From positions 1 through 54,322 of the forward strand of contig NZ_QNUF01000033.1 in the NCBI RefSeq assembly GCF_003385455.1: a stretch of 54,322 nucleotides of DNA, written 5' to 3'. The notes under the pieces are model-generated. The model searched no databases. It was not told where the DNA came from and saw only the letters and a list, made by a program, of their open reading frames with translations. Below, one piece after another: positions 44,809 to 51,725 of the stretch. Within the stretch, counting starts at the first letter, position 1, and every line of letters begins with the position of its first letter. Source of the stretch: Chryseobacterium rhizosphaerae (GTDB lineage: Bacteria; Bacteroidota; Bacteroidia; Flavobacteriales; Weeksellaceae). The translations under genes and the position numbers were made by a program.

Positions 44809-45318
44809 ATGAGAAAATATTTAGTAATTGTAGATAGAAACAGATCCCAAAAGTGGACAAGATTTGCTAATTTTATTATTGACAGGCTTGTAATCACTAT
44901 AGCATTTCTTGCTCTGGGATTTATTTCATCCTTACTATATCAACTTGCAAACATTGACTTTTTCGTCAATATTATTTATAAGATGTCACAAGTGAATAGA
45001 TTTGTCGATATTCTGATCACCTCTGTCATCTATTTTATGTACTCCTTCCTTATCGAATACTTTACCAAAGGAAGATCCATCGGTAAATATATTACAGGGA
45101 GTAAAGTTATTTGCATTGATGGTACCGAACCTACTTTCAATGATTATCTTATTCGGAATATTTCCAGAATTGTTCCTTTTGATGCCCTTTCCTTTTTAGG
45201 TGAAAATGGCTGGCATGATAAATGGAGCGAAACAAGAGTTATTAACATCAAAAATTATCAGGCTGAAATTCAAGCAAAAAGCGAAATTGACCATCTTGGA
45301 AAGAAAGAAATTGCCTGA
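44809..45318 (+). CDS. RDD family membrane protein
   Basis: 169 residues from MRKYLVIVDRNRSQKWTRFANFIIDRL; an upstream TTG (44767) would overlap the DUF4403 stop and add 14 non-conserved residues. The RDD name motif appears as RFANFIIDRLVITIAFLALGF (TM1), with a second hydrophobic segment VDILITSVIYFMYSFLIEYFTKGRSIGKYITG (TM2, carrying the GRSIGK motif). The C-terminal half is soluble. Function unknown; RDD proteins have been linked to ion or small-molecule transport. Confidence 0.88.
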   Translation: MRKYLVIVDRNRSQKWTRFANFIIDRLVITIAFLALGFISSLLYQLANIDFFVNIIYKMSQVNRFVDILITSVIYFMYSFLIEYFTKGRSIGKYITGSKVICIDGTEPTFNDYLIRNISRIVPFDALSFLGENGWHDKWSETRVINIKNYQAEIQAKSEIDHLGKKEIA

Positions 45319-45323
45319 AAACT

Positions 45324-45353
45324 TTTGTTCATAAAGAAATTTTACTATATTTG
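45324..45353 (+). promoter_or_regulatory. Promoter of the tRNA-Cys gene
   Basis: -33 TTTG (45324-45327), 18-base spacer, -7 TATATTTG (45346-45353), 23 bases before the tRNA 5' end. It begins just after the RDD stop codon. Confidence 0.65.
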
Positions 45354-45376
45354 CACACCTCAAAAATGGTAAAAAT

Positions 45377-45447
45377 GGTACTTTGGCCGAGCGGCTAGGC
45401 AGTGGTCTGCAACACCATCTACAGCGGTTCGAATCCGCTAGGTACCT
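45377..45447 (+). tRNA. tRNA-Cys, anticodon GCA
   Basis: 71 bases. Acceptor arms GGTACTT/AGGTACC pair (one G-U), anticodon stem GTGGT/ACCAT with loop CTGCAAC gives anticodon GCA, and the T arm AGCGG-TTCGAAT-CCGCT is complete. Discriminator base T matches the U73 expected of tRNA-Cys. CCA is not encoded. Confidence 0.97.
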
Positions 45448-45451
45448 CTTC

Positions 45452-45487
45452 AAAAACCTCTAAATTTTATTTAGAGGTTTTTTTATA
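45452..45487 (+). terminator. Terminator of tRNA-Cys
   Basis: Stem AAAAACCTCTAAAT/ATTTAGAGGTTTTT with loop TTT and a T run, directly after the tRNA. Confidence 0.85.
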
Positions 45488-46348
45488 TATTTTCCTCAAT
45501 ACTTTCCCGATAATATATAAACCTCACATCTTTTACGATCTCAAAGAAATTGCATCAGGCAAAACTTATTCTATCACATCCATAAAATTCTTCTCTTACA
45601 ATCCATCATAAAAAATCCCCGGAAGATCCGGGGAAATAAAAGGTGTCAAAACCAATATAATGTATATGGTCAATATGGTGTTATCTTTTTAAGTTCAAGC
45701 CATATGCCAAATACATCACTTATCTAGGAAATGTTAGTTTTTGTGGTACTTATTTTTTTATAGATGAAAATACACTGCAGATATCAACCCGAAAATAAAA
45801 CATGAATTTTCTAAAATATATTCAACACTATTCTGCAAGTTTTCAAAAAAAGCTATAGAAAAACAGAAATAACAGAATTATTAAAATCATACATATTTAA
45901 TAATTCCATCATACAAATCCATAAAAAAATAACGAAGCAAAAATCCATTTCACAGAGGTATTGTCATTTAACAATAAAAAACACATCAGTCTATCTCCAT
46001 CCTTTTCGGAGGAAACCGGCACCGGTTTTCGTACTTCTAATGTAAAATTTACAGTCATATTGGAGCTTAATTTTTGTAAATCAGGCGCTAAATTTTAAAA
46101 AAAACATATAAATCCGCCTTGATATTTTTTTCAAAAACAGAAATTCAAAAACATGATAAAAATCATGTAAAACATTCATTTACAAAGAATTAAAATCATT
46201 GAATTTATCAAAAAGCAGGGATAAATTCATGAATTTATAAAGCATTCGCTTGTATAATCATTCAAGCTTACAGCATATTTGTCTAAAGCAAGAATACAGT
46301 GAGATTTTTTTATTAACCTCATATCAGCTGCAGAAATAACTAATATCA
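45488..46348. other. Gene-poor 0.86 kb region upstream of the RiPP locus
   Basis: AT-rich and without a credible coding gene. It holds a minus-oriented terminator-like hairpin (45611-45634), a GC-rich palindrome AAACCGG-CA-CCGGTTT (46013-46028) standing out in AT-rich DNA, and a weak promoter for the downstream receptor: TTG (46250), 21-base spacer, CATATTTG (46274-46281). Nothing else is recognised. Confidence 0.5.
45611..45634 (-). terminator. Minus-oriented terminator-like hairpin, element 1 of a pair
   Basis: TCCCCGG/CCGGGGA with loop AAGAT, preceded on the plus strand by an A run, so it is a Rho-independent terminator only when read on the minus strand. No minus-strand gene is seen behind it. 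The hairpin at 54068-54093 is nearly identical, with a compensatory base-pair change. Confidence 0.5.
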
Positions 46349-48505
46349 ATGAAAAAAATAATCTCCACTCTTAGTATTATATTTTCGGTTTTTATGTTTT
46401 CTCAACAGAAGAAAAATGACTCTGTGAACAAAATAGTCGAAAAGCAAATACAGGAAGTTGAGATCAACATGAAAAAGAAACTGATAGAAAGAAAAGTTGA
46501 CAGACTCGTTTTTAATGTTGAAAATTCAATAACAGCTTCCGGCTCTGATGCCGTAGAAGTTTTAAAGAAAACACCCGGTGTAGCGATTCAGGGAAATACC
46601 ATTGGGATTATTGGCAAAAGCTCTGTTTCGGTGATGATCGATGAAAAAATGGTTCAGTTATCAGGAGAAGCCCTGATGAACTATTTAAGAGCTACCTCAT
46701 CTGAAAATATAAAAAGTATAGAGGTAATTACAACACCTCCGTCAAAATATGATGCTGAAGGAAACAGTGGTATTATCAATATTCAGTTGAAAAAAGCAAA
46801 ACAGAATTCCTGGAGTAACAGTACAAGGACTACCTATACACAAACCAGTTACCCTGCCCTATCTCTGGGAAATACATTTAACTACAATAAAGACCGGTAT
46901 TCATTTTCAATCATGCTGGATGCTAAGAAAGGGAATGAAAATGTAACCGAAAGATCAAATATTGAGTATCCATCTTATTTGTGGATGAGCAAAGTGAAAA
47001 GAAAGGACAGTAAAGATGTTCAGAGTGTAAAGGTATCAGCGGATTATCAGATTTCAAAAAAATCAAGTATTGGGGCTATTTTTCAATTTTATAATTCCAC
47101 ACCGGACATTCAGGAAACTAATGTTGTAAACCTGCTTAGCAGACAAGGTCAGGGAAATAAAATTTTATCTACGAATGCTGAAACAGATGCGAAAAATTGG
47201 AATAATTCATTAAACCTTCATTTCACCCATGATCTTGATTCTTTGGGAAAAAAATTCTCGGTTGATTTTGATTATTTCAAATTTAAGGAAGATAAAAACA
47301 GGCTTTTTGATACCCAGGAAAATAATGTGTTACAATTATCAGCACAGAATTTAGGGCAGCAGGACATCAATAACTTATCAGCTAAGATTGATTTTATACA
47401 CCCGGCAAAATTTGCAAACTATACTTATGGAGTGAAGATAACCTCAACAAAAAATGACAGTTCCATCAAATTTATAGATCAGACGACAGGAACTCCTGTA
47501 GTAGATCCGTTACAGACTGATGCTTATCAATATAGAGAAAATATACAGGCTGCCTATTTTGATCTTGCCAAAAGCTTTGGAGAAAAATGGCAGATAAAAT
47601 TAGGAGCAAGAGCGGAATATACCCAGACTACGTCCAAATCTGTCACCAACAGTACGGAATATAAAAATGATTATTTTAAAATTTTTCCAACGTTCTATGT
47701 GCTTCGGGTTCTTAATGAGAGCAACACCATCAACCTGAGCTATAGTAAAAGAATAAACAGACCCTCGTTTTGGGAATTAAATCCTTTTAAATGGTATTTC
47801 AATGCGAATTCTTATGCAGAAGGTAATCCTTTTTTACAACCGGCGATCAGTCATAATTTTGAACTGACCCATACATATAAAGAAAAATTGTTTACCTCAT
47901 TTTTCACTCAGCTAAAAAGCAACGGGTTTAGCCAGGTTCCTTATGTGAAAGATGATTTAACTCAGGTTTTTACAAGATTAAATTATTATAAAAGCTATGC
48001 TTATGGAATTTCACAAAATTATGTTTTTAATAAATGGAGCTGGTTAGAAAGTAATGCTCAATACAATATTTATTATATAAAAACCAAGATTGATGATCAG
48101 TATAAAGATGCTGTACCTTCTCAAAGCGGATTTGGCTTTGCCTTCTCATTAAACAACAGTTTTGTACTCAATAAAAGTAAAACAATATCAGGAGAGCTTA
48201 ATTACAATTACAATGCACCCAATAAAGGGTTGATATACAAACAAAGCGGATCAATGAGGTTAGATCTCGGATTAAGATTTTTATTCCTTAATAAAAACCT
48301 GCAATGCTCCATTAGTGTAGACGATATTTTAAAAACAAGTAATCCTGATAATACCACATACACCAATGGCATTACCCAAACCTATAATGTGTATGCTGAC
48401 ACCAGAAGACTGAGATTGTCCTTACGATACAACTTTGGAAACAAAAACATCAAGGGTAAAAACAGAGAAATAGGAAACAGTGATGAGAAAAACAGATTAA
48501 AATAA
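46349..48505 (+). CDS. Outer membrane beta-barrel (TonB-dependent receptor-like) protein
   Basis: 718 residues. Signal peptide ends near VFMFSQQ. A plug-like part: KKTPGVAIQGNTIGIIGKSSVSVMIDEKMVQLSGEALMNYLRATSSENIKSIEVITTPPSKYDAEGNSGIINIQLKK, typical of the outer membrane beta-barrel family (OMP_b-brl_3 type) that lacks the usual carboxypeptidase-like start. The rest is a long barrel with alternating aromatic strands. It is on the same strand as the RiPP genes, 128 bases before the precursor. It may be the outer-membrane exit or re-uptake route for the peptide, or unrelated. Confidence 0.85.
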   Translation: MKKIISTLSIIFSVFMFSQQKKNDSVNKIVEKQIQEVEINMKKKLIERKVDRLVFNVENSITASGSDAVEVLKKTPGVAIQGNTIGIIGKSSVSVMIDEKMVQLSGEALMNYLRATSSENIKSIEVITTPPSKYDAEGNSGIINIQLKKAKQNSWSNSTRTTYTQTSYPALSLGNTFNYNKDRYSFSIMLDAKKGNENVTERSNIEYPSYLWMSKVKRKDSKDVQSVKVSADYQISKKSSIGAIFQFYNSTPDIQETNVVNLLSRQGQGNKILSTNAETDAKNWNNSLNLHFTHDLDSLGKKFSVDFDYFKFKEDKNRLFDTQENNVLQLSAQNLGQQDINNLSAKIDFIHPAKFANYTYGVKITSTKNDSSIKFIDQTTGTPVVDPLQTDAYQYRENIQAAYFDLAKSFGEKWQIKLGARAEYTQTTSKSVTNSTEYKNDYFKIFPTFYVLRVLNESNTINLSYSKRINRPSFWELNPFKWYFNANSYAEGNPFLQPAISHNFELTHTYKEKLFTSFFTQLKSNGFSQVPYVKDDLTQVFTRLNYYKSYAYGISQNYVFNKWSWLESNAQYNIYYIKTKIDDQYKDAVPSQSGFGFAFSLNNSFVLNKSKTISGELNYNYNAPNKGLIYKQSGSMRLDLGLRFLFLNKNLQCSISVDDILKTSNPDNTTYTNGITQTYNVYADTRRLRLSLRYNFGNKNIKGKNREIGNSDEKNRLK

Positions 48506-48633
48506 TATGATTTCCGGTTTTGTATGTGCACAATACAGGACTATGAATAAATATAACCGTTTGCAAACAAGTACCAAAAAAGGTTAATGTATCAAAACTT
48601 TACCAAAAACTTTAATTTAAAATTTTAATTAAC

Positions 48634-48852
48634 ATGAAAAATTCAAAACTTAAGAACATTTACGGTGCTGTACAATTAGACGCTGTAAATAGAGGTGAAA
48701 TCATTAGTGTAAATGAGCAATTAGCTATCAGAGGTGGACAAGCTGCAGGTTGGCAACCACTGTGTACAGTAAACGTAAACTCTGGTTGTAATATTGGTTG
48801 TACTCCAACTACCCCAACTACTCCAACTAAAGAAATCTCTTCAATAGAGTAA
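48634..48852 (+). CDS. RiPP precursor peptide with GG leader
   Basis: 72 residues. Leader of 35 residues ending LAIRG-G35, the double-glycine site for C39 peptidases. Core of 37 residues: QAAGWQPLC, then TVNVNSGCNIGC, then TPTTPTTPTKEISSIE, with three cysteines (C44, C52, C56) and a Thr/Pro tail. It is followed directly by a radical SAM/SPASM gene and, four genes on, a C39 ABC transporter, so it is most likely the substrate. The Cys spacing C-x7-C-x3-C would allow thioether or other rSAM-made links. The leader is unlike the KKLSR-type leaders at 37.3-37.9 kb. Confidence 0.82.
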   Translation: MKNSKLKNIYGAVQLDAVNRGEIISVNEQLAIRGGQAAGWQPLCTVNVNSGCNIGCTPTTPTTPTKEISSIE

Positions 48853-48861
48853 ATTAATTAT

Positions 48862-48898
48862 CCTCCATAACTCTTTCTCAATAGTTATGGAGGTTTTT
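48862..48898 (+). terminator. Terminator/attenuator hairpin between precursor and rSAM genes
   Basis: A perfect 11-bp stem CCTCCATAACT/AGTTATGGAGG with a 10-base loop and five T, starting 10 bases after the precursor stop codon. It could cut most transcripts after the precursor, giving more precursor than enzyme. The ATG at 48887 lies inside its right arm. Confidence 0.75.
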
Positions 48899-48919
48899 AA
48901 CCCTTTTAAAAACTATCAT

Positions 48920-50272
48920 ATGTTCAAGAACTCTTATTACAAAATAAAATCAGAAGTAGGAAATGATACCGTGCTTTTTTATTCTACAAGGAGTGGCGAA
49001 ACAATGGCCTTAGAGAGCCATACTGCCCTGCTGTATGAAAATGAAAATTATGATGATCTTCCTGAGAATGTTTTTTCTAAGCTTCTGGCATCAGACCTCA
49101 TCGTACCAAAAGAAGAAAATGAGCTGGATGAAGTGATACTGGAAAATAAAACAAGTATTGCCGAAAGCAGAACATTGTATCAGGTTATACAACCTACAGC
49201 CAACTGCCAGTTGGGATGTGGATATTGTGGGCAAAACCATACCAAAGCCCTATTGAATAATGAGCAAATGGATGCTATTGTTGAAAGGGTAAAATTTAAA
49301 CTTGAAAGAGAAAATAATTTTGACGCTCTGGAAATAGGTTGGTTTGGAGCAGAACCGCTAATGGCCTTAAGTAATATTAAAGCATTAACTCCAAGACTGA
49401 AAGCATTAGCCGACAAGCACAATTTAAGATACTCTTCAAAAATGGTTACCAATGGATTGTCTTTAAAATTGAATGTTTTCCTGGATCTTGTTAAAAACTA
49501 TCATCTCAGCTTTTTTGAGATTACATTGGACGGTACAGAAGAATACCATGACAAAAGAAGATTCCTGAAGTCAGGAGAAAAAAGCTACAGAATTATTCTC
49601 GATAACCTTATTGACATATTCAACTATGAAGGTTTTTCTGAATTAAATACTACGGTGAACATCCGTTGTAATGTAGATCAAACCAATCATGACAGTGTTA
49701 CTCTTTTAATTGATGAACTGAATTCTCTGGGGATTCATAAAAAACTGTCCAATTTCTATGTTGCCCCTATACATTCATGGGGAAATGACGCGCATCTGAT
49801 GTCTCTGGAAATTGCCAACTTTGCAGACAAAGAGATCGACTGGGTGATGTACAGCCTTAAAAAGGAATTCAATACCCCTGTGGTACCTAGCAGAAAAAAG
49901 CAGACTTGTATGGCTATAGACCCTAAAGCTGAACTGATAGATGCCTATGGAAACATTTATAACTGCACAGAAATTTCATATGTTCCGGCTTATGATGAAT
50001 CCGGTTATATCTTAGGAAATTTAAATAGAACGGACCCTAGTAATTTACTTCAGGAAAGACCGTTTGTCGACTGGAATGATCTGATTAGAGAGAACAAATC
50101 AAACTCTCCCTGCCATACCTGTAAAATACTTCCTATTTGTGGAGGAGCATGCCCTAAAACATGGAAAGAAGGAATTTTTTCTTGTCCGTCATTTAAATTC
50201 AATATGGAAGACAGAATCGCTCTATCCTATATCATTGCTCAGAAAGGATCAGAAGTTTTAAGTGCCTTTTAA
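48920..50272 (+). CDS. Radical SAM/SPASM peptide maturase
   Basis: 450 residues from MFKNSYYKIKSEV; an ATG at 48887 would add 11 residues but lies in the terminator hairpin, so the later start is preferred. The radical SAM motif is C96-QLG-C100-GY-C103 (CxxxCxxC for the catalytic [4Fe-4S]). The SPASM domain has seven cysteines: C330, C349, C398-x2-C401-x5-C407-x3-C411-x10-C422, the full spacing for auxiliary clusters. The N-terminal about 80 residues may act as precursor-recognition region. It probably makes carbon-centred crosslinks (thioether or C-C) in the peptide encoded just upstream; the linkage type cannot be read from sequence. Confidence 0.93.
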   Translation: MFKNSYYKIKSEVGNDTVLFYSTRSGETMALESHTALLYENENYDDLPENVFSKLLASDLIVPKEENELDEVILENKTSIAESRTLYQVIQPTANCQLGCGYCGQNHTKALLNNEQMDAIVERVKFKLERENNFDALEIGWFGAEPLMALSNIKALTPRLKALADKHNLRYSSKMVTNGLSLKLNVFLDLVKNYHLSFFEITLDGTEEYHDKRRFLKSGEKSYRIILDNLIDIFNYEGFSELNTTVNIRCNVDQTNHDSVTLLIDELNSLGIHKKLSNFYVAPIHSWGNDAHLMSLEIANFADKEIDWVMYSLKKEFNTPVVPSRKKQTCMAIDPKAELIDAYGNIYNCTEISYVPAYDESGYILGNLNRTDPSNLLQERPFVDWNDLIRENKSNSPCHTCKILPICGGACPKTWKEGIFSCPSFKFNMEDRIALSYIIAQKGSEVLSAF

Positions 50273-50283
50273 AAATTAATACC

Positions 50284-51015
50284 ATGAAAAAATTTGATAA
50301 TCTTTATAGTAAACTAGATCAGCTGGAAAAGCTAAACAAGCAAAAATACAAAGAGCAGCTGAAATTTGATGAGCATGTGAATGAGATGATCAACTCCGTA
50401 TGCTTAAATAAAAAAGTGTTCCTATTTTACTATGAAAATTATCAGAAAGCTCTGGAGCACTCCAGACATGGAAATATCATGACCGCTGAAAACCTCGTAT
50501 CAAGAGCAGGAAAATACATAGACAAATCTTTACTGAGTGAAGATGAAAAAAAACTATATGACTTGATTTGTGTACCTATTGATGCCTATCTGCACTACAG
50601 GAAAGGAGATTTTTCCGCTGCTTTCACAGGTACAAAAAAAACAATGGAGCTGGATTCCTATTTTGAAAAAAAATTTCCTATAGTTTTTTTTCATAAAATC
50701 CAGCAGATCCACAACCTGGCAAGGATCAGTTTCAGATCAATGGAAGTTGACCGTGCCCTTATCATCTTAAAAGATATATTCAGACTATTGATAGACAAAA
50801 CTCAAATAACTTTTGAGGATGTTGTTTATGATCCCATATACCTGGAGTACAATAGTGACGACCTTAGAAAGTCTATGATTTTTGACATTCTTACCGATGT
50901 TATAACAACGGCAGAAAAACATAAGGAAAATGAAAAAATCAGTATCTTAGATTTTTGTGATGAAATAATCACCCATTCCTCATTTAATAAACTAGAAACC
51001 CAAGCAATCTTATGA
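50284..51015 (+). CDS. Helical protein of unknown function in the RiPP operon
   Basis: 243 residues, predicted all-alpha and soluble, no signal peptide. It starts MKKFDNLYSKLDQLEKLNKQKYKEQ with coiled-coil character; the rest looks like TPR-like helical pairs (YENYQKALEHSRHGNIMTAENLVSRAGKYI, YLHYRKGDFSAAFTGTKKTMELDSYF). I do not recognise a family. The gene starts 12 bases after the rSAM gene and overlaps the next gene by 4 bases (ATGA), so translation is coupled. It could bind the precursor or enzyme, or act as an immunity or regulatory factor; this is speculation. Confidence 0.75.
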   Translation: MKKFDNLYSKLDQLEKLNKQKYKEQLKFDEHVNEMINSVCLNKKVFLFYYENYQKALEHSRHGNIMTAENLVSRAGKYIDKSLLSEDEKKLYDLICVPIDAYLHYRKGDFSAAFTGTKKTMELDSYFEKKFPIVFFHKIQQIHNLARISFRSMEVDRALIILKDIFRLLIDKTQITFEDVVYDPIYLEYNSDDLRKSMIFDILTDVITTAEKHKENEKISILDFCDEIITHSSFNKLETQAIL

Positions 51016-51563
51016 AAGTATTCAATTTATTTATAATAATGACTCTTTTCTTTTCATTTGAAAAAGCTTATTCTCAAATGATTAAAAGTGAATTAAATAC
51101 CGAAAAAGCTGATTTCAAAGAAATAAGGATTGAAGATATTGCTCAGGTATTCTTTACCAAAGGTTCCGAAAATTCAATTATTGTGGAAAGGAGCTCCGAC
51201 AAAGACAAAGAGATTAAATTCAGCATAACTGATGGCGTCGCCTCTGTAAAGGCAATCCATTCCACTGAAGAAAGCAAAAAAAATAACTACAACCTCTACA
51301 TTACGTCAAAAAGCGATGACATTTTTATCAATGCCTACAACGTGGGAATATTACGAACCACAGATAAAGCTCAGTTTGGAACAACCAAACTTAAGGTTAT
51401 CAATGCAGGGAAAATAGACCTGGCTGTTGATACCCAAACCTTAGTTCTAAATATAGAAAATGTAGCTTCACTTAAAATCAGTGGAAAAACAGATCAGCTG
51501 ACTTTAGATAAAAAAAATGTAATACTTTCTAATTTGAAAAAACTGAAAGTAAAAAAAGATTAA
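51012..51563 (+). CDS. Exported GIN-domain (DUF2807-like) protein in the RiPP operon
   Basis: 183 residues. Signal peptide MKVFNLFIIMTLFFSFEKAYSQ. The rest is a repetitive beta-solenoid-like fold: FKEIRIEDIAQVFFTKGSENSIIVERSSD, then repeated short strands ending KLKVIN, SLKISG, DQLTLDKKNVILSNLKKLKVKK, which fits the head-GIN/DUF2807 family common in Bacteroidota. Located in the periplasm or on the surface. Its start codon overlaps the previous stop (ATGA). A role in immunity, adhesion or presentation of the peptide is possible but not shown. Confidence 0.72.
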   Translation: MKVFNLFIIMTLFFSFEKAYSQMIKSELNTEKADFKEIRIEDIAQVFFTKGSENSIIVERSSDKDKEIKFSITDGVASVKAIHSTEESKKNNYNLYITSKSDDIFINAYNVGILRTTDKAQFGTTKLKVINAGKIDLAVDTQTLVLNIENVASLKISGKTDQLTLDKKNVILSNLKKLKVKKD

Positions 51564-51725
51564 AATAACAGTCCAATGGGGAAACAATATTTCATAATTG
51601 TATTCCTATCCTGTTTCCGGAGCAGAAATCAGAATGTTCAAAATTGAAACAGGCTTTTCATCAAAGCACAAGCATTCATTGTTGCTCAGTATCCTTATAC
51701 CAATCAAAGATAAATAATTAAGATA

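Noticed and set aside
45402..45611. 69-codon frame running through tRNA-Cys and its terminator
   Set aside because: It would code across a clear tRNA gene and hairpin.
51576..51647. 23-codon ORF (MGKQYFIIVFLSC...) before the C39 exporter
   Set aside because: Has a short hydrophobic start but no leader site, and it ends quickly; I cannot separate it from chance in AT-rich DNA.
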